Positions 47,999 through 60,451 of a stretch of 64,000 nucleotides of DNA are shown here, one piece after another. The notes beneath the pieces are model-generated. The model worked only from the letters and a program-made list of their open reading frames with translations, made no database searches and was not told where the DNA came from. Within the stretch, counting starts at the first letter, position 1; every line of letters begins with the position of its first letter. The stretch lies in contig QVOM02000116.1 of the NCBI GenBank assembly GCA_003586115.2, positions 33,271,062 to 33,335,061 on the forward strand, in the 5' to 3' direction. A program made the translations under genes and the position numbers. Source of the DNA: Salvator merianae (lineage: Eukaryota; Chordata; Lepidosauria; Squamata; Teiidae).

Positions 47999-49298
47999 CA
48001 AACCAGTAATCAGAGGAGGAGAGGAATTCTCTCCTCTCTGTCAATGCATTGTAAAGTGGCAAACCTATTCTCTGGACCCCTTTTTTTTCTGCTTTTCCAC
48101 CAAGCTTGTTAAAAAGGTAGAAAATGCTGACCATGCAATAGATGTTAGTGCTGGTAACAATTCCTGCCTCTAATATATTGCTGCTCAGTCTGGGCAGTGG
48201 AGCATTCAGGCTGTTATGAGGAGGAAGAGAGAAAACTTCATGTAGTAATATAGGGAAAGAAACATTTGATTGAAAAACCAGAGTCAGGGGGATGAAGCAG
48301 AGGAAGTGAGCAGCAGATGGACAATATGAAAATAATTGGGTTGAAGGGGGGGGGGATCCTGAGGGAACTCGAACTTTACAGAAAAGAGAAAAGTTGGGAA
48401 AACTCTGTTGTTGTCTTGATGTTCCCCAGGTTTATAAATGAATTCTCTACATTTTTATCTTACTAACTGAAATCTAAGCAAGAAAAAGCAGATGCAATCT
48501 CTGCGTAGTCCCATCAGACCAAGTAAGAGGAATTTCAGGGTACCTTTACTAAGCTGTTGCTAAACACAGACAAGTTGAAGAAACTGAACAGGTGAACGGA
48601 ACTCTTTTGGCTCTCTCATCCTCTTAAAAGACAGGGAAACAGACCACAAGAAAGGGGCTTCTATCCTTGCTGCCTCCTCATTGTGCAGTACGCTTTCTTC
48701 TCTAAGTCATGTGCTGTAGGTGACTGAGTGAAATATTAACAGGCGCCACCCCAGTCTTCATAAACCACAATGGTTTCTTCTTTGGTCATGATTGTAAGCA
48801 CTTGCACCGAGCAATAATTTAGTAGGTGTGGGCAATAAAGTAATGATGCAGTCAAGTAATAGTGTACACTTGATTTCCCCATGAATCTGTACGTTGATTG
48901 ATTGACTTAAGGGTAAGTGCTAGAAATAGTCAATGAAAATGTAGTCAGTTGTGATCACTATTCAATGGATCAGGGAAAATGGCAGAAGTCGGAGTACCAA
49001 GAGAGATGCTGTGCACCAATGTCTATGTGCAAATGCCAGAGTCTGTGAGCCAAAATGGGTGAAATCTGGTTTTATCTGGTTTTAGAGGAGAATATAGATA
49101 TTATGAATATAATGGAAACCTGGTGGACTAGTGAGAATCTATGTGACATGATGTCACACTGTATGTAGAAGAGAACATTGAATTGAGATGACTTGAGATC
49201 CCCAAAGGGGCAGATCACTCCACAGAATCACTGAAGGTCAGGATCTCAGGTCATAAATATACATTAATACTGAAAGTGAATTATCACCTTCCTAACCA

Positions 49299-49600
49299 AG
49301 CCCTTTCTGCACTTACTGTTAATTCCAATCAGGAGCCTTCATTGACAGTTTCTGGACCTCAGCAATCCACACAGTTGTACAGATCTGTGAGACCCCACTC
49401 CCTGCTGGAATGCTCCATCTGAATTAGACAGACCATGATCCAGATCAAGGAGGCCCTGACTGGGATCACCAGTAGATCCATTAAATGAGTCTACCAGTAG
49501 GACCTACTCCAGAACACTGGAGGCTTCAAAAGGCATGCCTTCTGGCGTTCAAGACTAGTGGTGGACATATTTTGGTGGTGTGTGTGTGGCAAGCTCCTAG
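49299..49600. mobile_element. TIR element, left part
   Basis: Begins agccctttctgcacttactg and follows the first 300 bp of 47531-47998 ('agatctgtgagacc', 'ggcatgccttctgg'). The right part is missing or unrecognisable. Confidence 0.5.
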
Positions 49601-51659
49601 AAGTGGATTTTGGTGCAGTTCCAAAGAAGTCCCACCAGATGTGTGCTCTGTCAAAGGAAGCTGTGAACACATAACTGCTAGGCTTCTTCTGGGGCCTATC
49701 ACATGGCCCAAATGTATCTTTGCCTCCAGATTGTGCCATGCACCATAATATGGCTGTGTGGAGTGATATATAGCCATAAAAATGGCCAAGTTGTGCAGAT
49801 GCCTGGTCCAATACAGCAGGGAGGAAGCGCTTCCAAGGCATATCAGAGTCTTTTACTGTCCTCCTCTATGCCTCTGCTGCATCTCTGTGATGGAGTGCAG
49901 CTGACAGGCGTATGAACATGTGTGGCCCTCGTGCCAGGCGTGTGTATTCTTTTTGCTATAACAAAGCCTTCCCACCCTACTGATGAATTGATATTTTAGA
50001 GTAATAGGCTGGCAGTACCCACACATGACATTTGGGCTGTCTGCCAGTCTTGTCATGATACCAGCATGTTGCTGACATTTTAACGTGTCTGGAGACAGAC
50101 TGTGTGTAGCAACAGCTTAATAAGGGCCCTCTGAAATCCTTCTTACTTGGTCATCTCTGAGTATAGTTCTGTACTAAGAATGTTAGAGAAATCTGAACAA
50201 AAAGGATTAACACACAACCGTGAAATAGTTCATACACAAATGTGCAAACCCAGTTCAGATGGGACTGCACAGAGATGGCATCTGCATTTACTTGGTTAGA
50301 TTTAGGTTAGTGCACAGCTCTAGTTATTCTGGGTGTGCATGGTTGTGACTAGCACACATAGTTTTAAATGTAATGTCATGCACATTTAACATACAAGCTC
50401 TCTCTAGTTCCCTGAAACATACAAACGTTGCTAAGCTGGAGTTCTGCGTCATGTGAATTATTGTATTGTGATTCCATGCACTGGTGAAACTAAGCAGAAT
50501 GGATAGGGGAAAGTTTAGACAAAAGATGGCAAACCTAGTTTCATACGTCTTCAGTATCCTTAGTTGTTAGACTATATTCACAGGAGAGGGAATTTTCTGG
50601 GAGAGATAGATTAGCAATGTGGAATGCTCTGGGGAAACACAGAAGCTGGTTCATATTTTTCAGGGCACAAGGTTCTTAACTGTCAAACATGCGATTAGGT
50701 TAAGCCAAGTGCCAAATACAAATCTAATGTATATGGAGTGTGTTAAAGTTCTGACTGGTTCCCTCATGCTGCCTCCTTTTCATTCTTCCCATAAGGATAT
50801 CCAACAAAGAGAGTGGATCAGCTCTGTTTCTTGGACAGGGGAGGGGTTATTGGAATGTAGCAGAGAGAGGATGGTGAAACATTCACGCCAGGTCAAGCAC
50901 CTCACCTTTCTCCCGCTATTTCTGCTGGAGACAACTGGAGTCTATGGGACTTTTTTCCAGGCTACAAACACTGCTGGTTCTTGGAATCCAGCCCAAGAGT
51001 TCAATGGTATTGGCATCCCTATCTAATTGCCCATAATTTCTGACTGTGCTTCTCAGAGGCCTCTGCACAGTCAGGTCCCAGGAAATCCCTCTACACAGGA
51101 AGCTATTTTGCAATCCAGAGAAGGGCATTATACCTTTCTAAATTAACCACAACCACAGGTGATAAGCTACCGTGCCTCTAGTTACAGTTTCTGCCTTTAT
51201 TCTGCCCTTGCACCTGCCATATGACTCCTTTCCCTTCCTATTTGCAATAAACAGAGATCTAAATACAATTCACAGCAGGTGAGAAAAAAGCTGACACAGG
51301 ATCAGAAGCAGAACAGGCTGAGAAATCGCAGCTGCTTCATCTCCCACTTTCCTGAGAATGTAATGAGATAATACAGCCTGTCTCCTTGGCAAATTGTGAA
51401 ATTCATGTATCTGATCCTTGATGCCCTCTTTTTCGTATGCATCCAACAGGCTTCCGGGTTCATCTTTTCCAGATATGGTGGCCTACAATCTTCAGAAAAT
51501 TGTCTCCATATCTGTACCCACTTGCAATACTTGCATTTGGCCTGTGTTAATTTTAATCTGCTGAATATTGCCAGAATTTTTGAAGCTGTGAGATCAATTG
51601 GCATTTCTTTACATTATTGTGAAATGCATGACCCTAAAGTCTTGGCCAAGTTTCCTTAC

Positions 51660-51733
51660 CCCCATTCTAGAATATCCATGCTTTATTCTGGAATAGTGGA
51701 ATAAATAAGCGACATCTAGTTGCAGCCTTCAAA
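51660..51733. mobile_element. Half copy of the 45508 hairpin MITE
   Basis: Contains 'atccatgctttattctggaa', then 'gtggaataaataagcgacat' and 'gttgcagcc', which complements the left end of 45508-45634. Confidence 0.55.
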
Positions 51734-52501
51734 TATTCATGAGCAGAAGAATGGGCCAATTGGTGTGTGAACAATCCCGCCTCAGTACCTTCAATAAGCT
51801 GCATCAGAGATGCTTTTTTTTTTTTTTTTGCTGTTTCTGACCACAGCCTTAGTGTACATCAGTATTTGCATGATGAAAACAAGTAAACATATCAATGGGA
51901 ATGCCAGGCGAGTCGTTGGAAATGACACCAATGACATCAGTAAAATATGTCCATGGAAAATTCTAGCATGTATTGAACTGCTTATTGTAGAGGTATTTAT
52001 TTAAGAAATGTAATCGAAAGATTACTGTGATATCCTCTTAACATTGAGCATCTCTTGCTTGGGTTGCCAGGTTTTCAAACAGCAATAACAGCATAGCCAA
52101 TGCTGATAACATGTAGAGGAGATCTCCAGGAAATGCTTGTTAACAAGGTTGTATTCTTTCTTACTACCAAATAAAAGCATTATTTCTCTGTAGAAACTGG
52201 CATATTTGTCTCCAAGAATATTTTAAGGTTTTAAATGTCTGTTTGAATGATACACAAAACCTTTTTTTCTAAGGCTGTGTTCGGGCACAGTAAAAAGCCA
52301 GAATCCAAAGCATCTCTGAGGTGACATAGAGATGGTCTGCAGGTGGGATTGTTCACATGCTAGTCTGCCCCTCCCCCTTTCATGAACAGGCTAGGCTAGA
52401 AAAAATGTATGAAAGATGGGATGAGAAGAAGAGAGGTTCATGTTACTGCCCCCAAGGCACTTTTGAGCCACTTTGCTTGCTATGTGTGCATGCAAATCTT
52501 A

Positions 52502-52690
52502 GAAACTCCATGCTTGATGGTTGGGAGGGTTAGCTTGCCTCAATGGTTTTGAGTCATTTTTAACATTATTAAGAAATGCTTGACAAGAAATGCTTGAAAC
52601 TCCATACTTGACTTTTGTTTTGTTTTGTTTTGGCTTGCATCAAAAGTTTTTGAGTCATTTTTAACATTATAAGAAATGCTTGACAACTAT
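52502..52690 (+). repeat. Diverged tandem duplication, about 105 bp unit
   Basis: The block 'ttttgagtcatttttaacat' followed by 'aagaaatgcttgaca' occurs twice, and 'aactccat(g/a)cttga' precedes each. A (TTTTG)n run separates the copies. Confidence 0.8.
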
Positions 52691-54300
52691 GCCTAAAATT
52701 CAGAGTAACACAGATCTCAGGCTTAATTAAATCTACAGAACATCTGTTCCTGTCATTATTCAGTTTATTTTTTCAGAACTGAAAAACCTCTTTCAACAGA
52801 AGTGTTCGACCATGGAATACTCAAAACATAACATGCTAACACTGATGTATCAGTTACTTTACTCCAGCTTGCTGTATTAAAGAAAGCTATCTTTTTTAAT
52901 TAATATTTCCACTGCCCTTGACATTCCAATCTTTTTTATCAAGAAATAGAGCAGATTTGGCACGATACACCAAAATATGGGCTTTTTGGCATCCTGTTTA
53001 ATGTTCATAGGGAACAAGTTTTCCAGTCCTTGAGTATGGAAAACCCCAAATAGCACAGGATGCCGGGCAATCTCAGCTGTTGCCTAAGGGAAAGAGAGGG
53101 TGAGGAAACATGATGAGGAATGAAACACAACCCAATCTCCAATGTGTTTTCCAACCAGATTATGGCTAGTGCTCATTTTGGCTGGTGAAGCAGAAGATAA
53201 AGCTGCGACAGTACGGAGGCCCAGATGCCCCGCAGCTAGTGATTGCACCCTTCCCACGGGTTCTGAACACCCACCCTTAAACCAGCGGGCCACCATTGAT
53301 AGACAGTCAAATACAGCATAAAACTGTGAGATAAATGAAATACATGTGGTAAATATCTTGTGATGCAAAAAGGACCATGGAACTAGAAAATCTGACTTTG
53401 AAATATAAACATAAATAATGATTTCAGAATACACAGTATAAACACTCAGATTATTAAATCTTGTATAATTATTTTTCATTTTACAGTACATTTGTTCATT
53501 TGTGCAAAAACATCAAATCTCCTTTTAGTAAAAAGGTTGCTTGGCCACCATCTTGAATTGTGAGGCCCTTGTAATTCTGGTTCCAGAGCAATGGTATCAG
53601 CATCTGTTCCTTAGTCAACTTAACTAAAATCAAAAGCCCTACTCCCATCCTCAGTTCTGCTTGTGTAGAGGGGTATTTAATTTTTAATATGTCTTCATAT
53701 TCAGTTCATGGGTTTTAATTTTTCACTTTTATTGTTATGGATCAGCTTGTAATTTTTTAAATGGCAGGAAGCATACAGATTTTTCTAACACAAATATTAA
53801 AATGAACTACCATATTTCCACTAAGTTCAGTTGTAACAAGGAACTGTTGTTGATTTAAAAGCTGTGTTTAGCGTTATGTCTGGAGAGGATCAGTGAACTG
53901 GAAATGAGTGTCCAGTAGTGTCATACAACAAGCATGGAACTAATCCCTGACTATTCAGATAGCTTGACTGTAATTTAAATTGCTTTTCATGTGTCATTTC
54001 TGAGGAATTTGACCGAGAGAAAGTAAACTTCTGCAGTAGAAAGTACAGGAAGATATTTGTATGTAAATGCCAAATGACTTATTAAAGTTAAGATATTAAT
54101 AAGACTTTACTCTTAGAATTATGTTCTGAAATTGATTGCAGATGACTTAAAAAGAAATAAAGTCATTGGTTATTATAATTCTGAGGAAATGCTTAGGATC
54201 AGAATGTAAAGTCCCAATGAATATCAAAGTAAGAGGTGGATGATTTTAAGTAACAATGGTGCAACATTTCCACAATATAGGCTACATCTGTATACATAAA

Positions 54301-54965
54301 GGGTGGTTCTGCACTTACTGGTAGGTCATCTGGATCTCCATGTTCTGGATCAAGAAATCTATTGCAAGCTGGGATGGGTTGCTCTGAACCAGAATAAGGC
54401 TGACTGCATTGCAGTGGTTGTTCTGACCCAGCCCCCATGCTGGCCCTGAAACTCATTTGATTTTTGGACCTGCCAAAATAGGTTCCCAATATTAAACCAG
54501 ACCACAGAAGCATGCTCCTGTATACCGCACAGAAGCCCTGCCAATCAGGAGCAGACTACAGCTGTTCCCAAGAGCTACTTGTTGTGGAGCACAAAATCAT
54601 GCACCACGGCCGTACTGGGAACAACTGGACTGCTCCTGGTACACTGCATTTGCACCCACATCTGAATGCAAATGTAGAGTTGTGCAGCATGGCTGAGCCT
54701 GTGCCTGTGCTGCCACAAAGTGTTGCTGATTGCCATGGCAATGGCCAGAAGTTTCCTGGCCACTGTCATGACGCAGGATGATTATCCTGTTGTACAATGG
54801 AAAGTGTGAAAAGGCCCTTGCGCTCCAGATCCAGCCTATGCTTTGTCCTATGTGGATGGAGTGTACTAGCAGGGGGCGGGGCCTTCCTTAAGCCACACTA
54901 GAGTACAGAAGGGAGGTCCATAGTCCCTTTCTTAAACCAGGTTACTGGTAAGTGCTGACAGGTCT
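54301..54965. mobile_element. Composite of two TIR elements (one probably inside the other)
   Basis: The outer ends are gggtggttctgcacttactg and its decayed inverse 'ggtaagtgctgacaggtc'. Between about 54530 and 54816 lies sequence of the other family (ends with aaagtgtgaaaaggccc, body 'tgattgccatggcaatggcc'). The left border of the inner copy is not resolved. Confidence 0.5.
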
Positions 54966-55119
54966 CTCACAAGCAACTCAATTGTTGCTTAGAGATGGTA
55001 CCATGCAGGCACTAATGTTCCCATCCCACTTCCAATCCACCTTAAAGACCTTTGAAATTGCATGTTATGGACCTTAAAGTGAATTAAAGCTGCTAGTGTG
55101 TGGATACTACCACATCTAA

Positions 55120-55982
55120 GGGTGTGTTCAGACTAATGATTTTAAAAACCATCTGAATAAAAGGAGCAAATAATTCCTGGACACACTGAAAAAAGCCTTC
55201 CATACACAGTTACCTGCTGGTCCGATTCAACACTTACCAGTAGTACAGCCACTTCATTTCAACAGGCCAGGTTCCAAGGCTGCAAAGGCTGCTGCTCACT
55301 GATTGGCCACTGGGTTTGAAATCCCTGCCTCTCTGCTGAAGCAGTTTCCAACTCCTTAATTCTTTAACTACCGGATTTTTTTGTTTGCAAAAGAAACATT
55401 CTGAAGTTCAAGTATCTCTCCTCACTCCTTGTTATTATAAGAAATCCAGTACGCTTTTCTAATCTAAAGAAGGCAGGATAGGAGTTATTTTTGCTGTTGG
55501 AGTTTAAAAGTTCCTGGTGCTGGCAAGAGCTCGCTGGTGCCCCTCCCTCTCTGTCCTGTTGTCCCATGCCTTCAAGCCAAGGCTGTGAAACAGAATTGTT
55601 CTGCTCAAGTCTCTCTCTCCCCACTCCTCATTATTATATGAAATCCAGTGTGCTTTTTAAATATAGAAGGCATAGTAGGAGTTATTTTTTTTAGTTGCAC
55701 TTTCAGCTTCCTTTGATCTGTTTAATTGAGTTCCAAAGTTCTCAGTACCAGCAAGAGCTTGCTAGTGCCCCTCCCTCCCTTTCTGATTGTCTGATGGGTT
55801 CCTGCAAGTCTCTGATTGGTGGAGGCACTCCTCGCTCAGCTCTAAGGTAACCTGAGACCTCTTTACAGGCTTGGAGATGCTTGGAGGTATGGTAAGGCAA
55901 ATTTTCTTATTTCCTGTGTGCCCCCCCCCCCCGGGTCAAATTCGCCTCGAGGGTGACTGAAATACCTAGTCTGGACACACTC
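55120..55982. mobile_element. 863 bp TIR element with TAA duplication and internal direct repeat
   Basis: Left gggtgtgttcagacta and right tagtctggacacactc are inverted (rough complement). TAA flanks both sides (55117-55119, 55983-55985). Inside, two diverged blocks about 200 bp apart repeat 'tattata(t/a)gaaatccagt' and 'gcaagagct(c/t)gct(g/a)gtgccc'. A C-run precedes the right end. Confidence 0.7.
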
Positions 55983-56088
55983 TAAGACATTTTCAAGTCA
56001 CTTTTTTAAACAAATGTGTATTGATGCAGCCATATTTTTATGAATGAGCATTCTCTTCAAAGTCTTTTTGGTGCTCTGTTCTCAACAG

Positions 56089-56235
56089 CAAATTATACTG
56101 TGTGTGATTTTGAGTCTGACCTTTGTGAGTGGAAGACACTAAGCAGAAGGGATGCAGAATGGAGCATTATGAAAGGGCACACTTCCAAGAATGATGGGCT
56201 TCCAGTGGCAGATCATACAACTAACAGTAATAACG
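56089..56235 (+). CDS. MALRD1: MALRD1-like exon: start of MAM domain 2
   Basis: 147 bp, phase 1-1, between 'gtgctctgttctcaacag' and gtaagt. The product reads ANYTVCDFESDLCEWKTLSR, then RDAEWSIMKGHTSKNDG and ADHTTNSNN. It holds the MAM signature CDFExxLCxW, the W of 'dW', and DHT. An NYT sequon sits at its start. The joining codon is G|CA from the LDLa 3 exon. The match in length and phase with 25842-25988 indicates a duplicated exon unit. Confidence 0.94.
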
Positions 56236-57768
56236 GTAAGTCATGCCATGGCATTTTTCTCTGCTTTCAAGCACAATTTTTTTTTAAAAAAAAAACTTTC
56301 ACATGCATAGAAATCAGCTGTTCCTGTGGAGGATCCTGCTATTCAAATATACTAACAACATGAATGAAATATTCCTTATCATCATATTACACAGTGATGC
56401 CCTACCTAGCAGGTAGGGGTGCACAAAGGTTCACAGACACCAGAATAATATCCCATACCAGAACTTTTCCCATCAGGAAGTACAGAAAAGTGAAACTAAC
56501 AAAACTGAATTGCAAAGAACAGGCAACACATGCGTGCTGGTAATAGAGAGCAGTATAAATAGGCACTCTCAAAACAAGACTCCAAAACAACTTGGTGCTC
56601 CAAACTGTTTTGAAAATGGTATCTTTGAAGCCCTGTCTCAAAAAGTGACCATTTATAGTGACAACCTTTACCAGCAGGCATGTGTTGCAGGGTCCTTTCT
56701 CTTCATGCTGATTTTGATAGCTTTGCTTTATACACACTAGCAGGATTGCCATGGCTGCTACAATTGAACCAAAGGTGTACTTTTTACCCTTATCTCCTTC
56801 ATCTAAGTTATTTGGAAACTTTTTTGGGGGAGGGAGGGGGACTTCTTAAAGGCCTGGTTAAACATCAGTAAGTGAGTGTGTGTCATGAAGTCATGTGCAT
56901 CTCATGTTAGCTATAGGTACTCTAAGGTACCCCCCAGCTAACCCAAGAGCTGGATACCCAAACACCTGAATTCTCCTTGGGTAGTGTGATCACATACACC
57001 CGCCCCCAGCTGTTGCCTGTAATGTGGGATGAAAGACTCTTAGGGTAATGCATGAAGCTAAGTCAACTCCCTTTCCACACATGTGGGAAGTAACTTACTG
57101 ACTTGATTTCTGGCTGAGTTACTTTCACACCACACAAAAAAATGACTGTCTTCCAGAGCTACTTCCAGTAGTACCAGGGTGGCAATCTCACTGCTGTGAG
57201 AGGGGTTCTCTTCAGCAGTGAGATTCTGAGGCTGGGATTCTCTGTGAGGTGCATAACATGTCCACTACAGATTCTGCCCCCTACGTGCTTGCATGCAGTT
57301 GCCACAAGTGACTCCACCTCTGGGGATGCAGGTATAGTGTGTAGATAATCTCCCACTCCTGGCATCTAAGTACCTGATTGTGAAAACTTACTCTTAACAC
57401 AAGTTACAAAGAATACAGCTTAGAGTAGGAAAACTTGGAAAGATCTGAAAATCTGAAATAGGATGTCGAGGGAGGAAAGGAAGGAAAGGTAATTGAAGCA
57501 GATGGATGTGCTTTGTTATTCCTGTACATATCTGACAGATCAATCATTTGAGGCACCCTGCTTAGCTGTCATGGGGAAGAATGCTTTTGATCTGGTTGCC
57601 AGCTGTGCCTTCTGCAAGGCAACTCTGCCCTACCTAGGACATAAGCATCAGTTAAAGTGGATCTGTAAGCATACTTGAGCACGGCCATCCCTTGCTTAAC
57701 ATGATTTGCTCTTGCATGGTTGATGAACTGTAGTTTCTGCCGTATAACACGGTGTTGTTGCTGCTATA

Positions 57769-58095
57769 GGGGCCTTTTCTCACTTTCATCGGGGACAGTT
57801 CCAGGTGCATCACTAGAATGCATTATCTGCACCATGATCTATTGCATTTGTCCCTGAGGTGTCTGGAGCCGTATCCTAGGCTTACCTACTATAGACAGCT
57901 TCAAAGCTGTCCACAAGCTGTCCCCAGCATGGGGAACAGTGCATTCACAAGACTTCTGATGTTGTGAGATGAAGGGCATTTAGGTTTGGATCTTCAAGGC
58001 TTGAAGGACTTTTAGTTTTGAAGGTCCGCACCTCAAGCCTTGCCCTGCTCTTGTGCACCAGGTGCAATGTCTCCTTGGCCAATCGCAGAAAGGGC
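57769..58095. mobile_element. TIR element, GGGGCCTTTTCTCACTTTC left end
   Basis: Starts ggggccttttctcactttc and ends cgcagaaagggc. The interior has inverted 'gatcttcaaggcttgaagga'-type motifs. Family uncertain. Confidence 0.45.
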
Positions 58096-59462
58096 TGTGT
58101 GGGATGTCTGATATCAGGGTGTCTTACAAGGAACAGGGAGGCCTTCCGTTCACATTGCTTGAGCAGCTGAACAGGAATGAGCCTGCTCCAGTGCTCTGTG
58201 TGTGAATGGCTCCAACCAGTCTTTGAAACTGATAGTGGGGAGTGGAGGCATGCAGATGTCAGATAAGACCAGGCTGGGCAGTTTTACAATCATAGCCTTG
58301 GAGATCCCAGCTTTAGCATGTTTTGGCACCACATACTGTAGAATGAGGAGGCTCCATTGTAAACAACAGCGAAGGGAATTTTCCATTACTGTGAACATCT
58401 CTTCTGCTATCCAACTCACATAATTATTAAGCTACAGCAGCAGGCAGAGAGCTTGTGCTTCATTAGTGCTATATGTGCATTAGCTACAAGGTTGAGTATG
58501 TTATTTGCACAAGAAAACTGATGGACTCTATACCACATTAATTCCAAACATCGTTTATGACACTACATAGGGCAATTAAAATATTCGTTTTGTGCTCCCA
58601 GCTGAAACCTGTTTTTCCCCTCTTATGTACTTTGCTATTTTTTATTTTTAAAAACAAGTCCTGTGTTAATTGCAGGAGATGGCTAAAAGGGAAGAGGAAA
58701 TTCAGCATAGACTAGTATTTTAGCAATAAATACTAGAGGATTGTGATGCAGCAGTTAGAATAGAAGAAGAAGAGTCTGGCAAGCAAATAATTTTACTGTA
58801 AGCTAGAATGTTGTGACATTCTAAGTATTTTAATATCTCAAAGATTAAAATGAGATCTTTTTTGTTATTGTGCAAAAACAGATGTTTATGTGCCAGCTGT
58901 CCACAACATCTCTGGACTGTGATAACAACTCTTACATGATCTGTGGAGATAAAAACAATGAAGTAACACACCTAGACATAGCCAATCAAAAATGGAAGAT
59001 TTGCCCATTTTAAATCAAATTAAGTTTGACCAACATTCCTAATTTTCACATTCCTGTTTTTAACACTTGGGACTTGTCAAATAATGCTTTTAGTCAAAGT
59101 TTCATAGTGATAGTAAAGACACATTTTGAAATCTTTTTACATTTTGAATAGAAGGCACCAGTTCAGTCCAGATCTGCTGGAGTTTCATTCAGCCTGGATA
59201 GACAGTTAACTATTCATGACTCTCCTTGATTGCTTTAGTGCCGTTCATTTCCTTGTGGGCACAAGGGAGGGGGTCATAGGAAAATTCCAGGTTGCATTTT
59301 AGAATGGAGTTTATATTTCTTCAAAATGGATTCTGCCTAGCACAAGTTTCCAGGTCTTTACCGGTTACTTCCTAATGCAATTAACATCCAATATTTGCTA
59401 ATATTCCTGGGTAGACTCTGATATGAGGCTGTTACATGTCTCATGCACCAAAGTATGGTAAT

Positions 59463-59808
59463 AGAAAGTGGTATTCCTTCAAAGGCCAGCTGTTGAAAGA
59501 CTGCAAGCAGAGCAAGCTGTGAGCTTATGTCCTCCTGTTGGGCTTCTCTGTGCAGCTGGTTGATCACTATGGCCCTTTCTGCACTTGGTCTAATTGTGGA
59601 TTATTTCCCAGAATAGGGACCAGCTATGCACATGCTAGTGCAAACTATGAAAGGTCTTGCCCAGGGTCTACCATAGTCTGCTCTAGCATGCAGATGGCAG
59701 GTCCCTATTCTGAGATATAATCTGGAATAAGTCCAAGTGCAGAAAGGGTCTGTGAGAACAGACTGCTGGACTAGATGGATCTGATCCAGTAGGACACTTC
59801 TTATATCA
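59463..59808 (+). mobile_element. LINE-type 3' end copy A, interrupted
   Basis: Two pieces, 59463-59570 and 59751-59808, are split by a MITE (59571-59750). The order of blocks is 'gcaagcagagcaagctgtg', 'tgttgggcttctctgtg', 'gctggttgatcact', then 'gaacagactgctggactaga' and 'tccagtaggacacttcttat'. Copy B (59820-60287) has the same order. Confidence 0.6.
59571..59750. mobile_element. 180 bp palindromic MITE, second copy
   Basis: Begins ggccctttctgcacttgg and ends ccaagtgcagaaagggtc. It is the same length as 31615-31794. Flanks are TAT and TGT; the uninterrupted host repeat reads '...cac tgt gag...', so the original duplication was probably TGT. Confidence 0.85.
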
Positions 59809-59819
59809 ATGACTATTAG

Positions 59820-60287
59820 CTCTGATGGCAGTTGGAGATGATATGCTTTCAAAGGTCAACTGCAGGGATATTGCAAGCAGACCAAGTTATATGCTTACAT
59901 CCTATTGGTGGGCTTCCCTGTAGAGATGTGCACAAACTCAAAATTGAAGGTTCGGTTTGAGTAGAACCAAATCACATTAAGTTTGACCTGGTTCAAGTTT
60001 AAAGTCAAACAGGTTCACAAACAGTTTGATTTTTTTTTTTTTTTTTACAACTGAGAATTGCACAATTCTGCTATCCTCAGCCTCAGATAGTCTCAGAACT
60101 GCACAGCTCCTTTCAAACAGAGGGTGGTTTGGTTCAAATCAAACAGGACTGAACCAAATGGTTCAGTTCAAATTGTTCTAAAGTTCATGTCTACTTTCCT
60201 GTGTGGCTGGTTGGCCACGTGAGAACAGATTGCTAGACTAGATGGACCACGGGGCTAGTTCAACAAGGCATTTCTTACATTTTTATG
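59820..60287 (+). mobile_element. LINE-type 3' end copy B, interrupted
   Basis: Pieces 59820-59920 and 60194-60287 are split by a hAT-like element. The joined order 'ggtgggcttccctg', 'tgtggctggttggccac', 'gagaacagattgctagac' and 'tagatggaccac' is continuous with copy A. Confidence 0.6.
59921..60193. mobile_element. hAT-like element inserted in LINE-type copy B
   Basis: Starts tagagatgtgcacaaactc and ends agttcatgtcta. Flanking octamers cttccctg and ctttcctg agree at 7 of 8, and removing one restores the host repeat. A T-run lies in the middle. Confidence 0.8.
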
Positions 60288-60341
60288 TAATTTCTCTGAA
60301 GGCACCAAATGTTCCTAATATCCCTCTTTTTAAAATTTCAG

Positions 60342-60451
60342 GATCCTTTATTTTTTTGAGACGCTCACTGAAGGCAAGTGATGAACCTATTATCTCTCAC
60401 CTCAGCAGCCCCATCTTCACAGGACTGTCCAGTGCTGCTGCACATTGTCAG
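60342..60451 (+). CDS. MALRD1: MALRD1-like exon: MAM domain 2, second part
   Basis: 110 bp, phase 1 to 0, between 'tttttaaaatttcag' and gtaaca. The product begins GSFIFLRRSLKASDEPIISH, then LSSPIFTGLSSAAAHCQ. It corresponds to MAM 'gxyxxlxxs......a.l.SPxlxxxxxxCl', ending on the conserved core Cys. The joining codon G|GA forms an NGS sequon with the preceding residues. Confidence 0.91.

Larger units (their letters stand above)
44261..56088. other. Intron of 11.8 kb between LDLa 3 and MAM 2
   Basis: Contains TIR elements (45120-45300, 45508-45634, 47531-47998, 49299-49600, 54301-54965, 55120-55982), half an element at 51660-51733, and a diverged tandem duplication at 52502-52690. Poly-T at 51814-51829 and C/G runs are present. 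50100-51640 and 52740-54190 show nothing else recognised. Confidence 0.75.
56236..60341. other. Intron of 4.1 kb inside MAM domain 2
   Basis: Contains a TIR element (57769-58095), two LINE-type 3' ends (59463-60287) each split by a DNA element, and a T-run in the 59921 element. Nothing else recognised. Confidence 0.75.
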
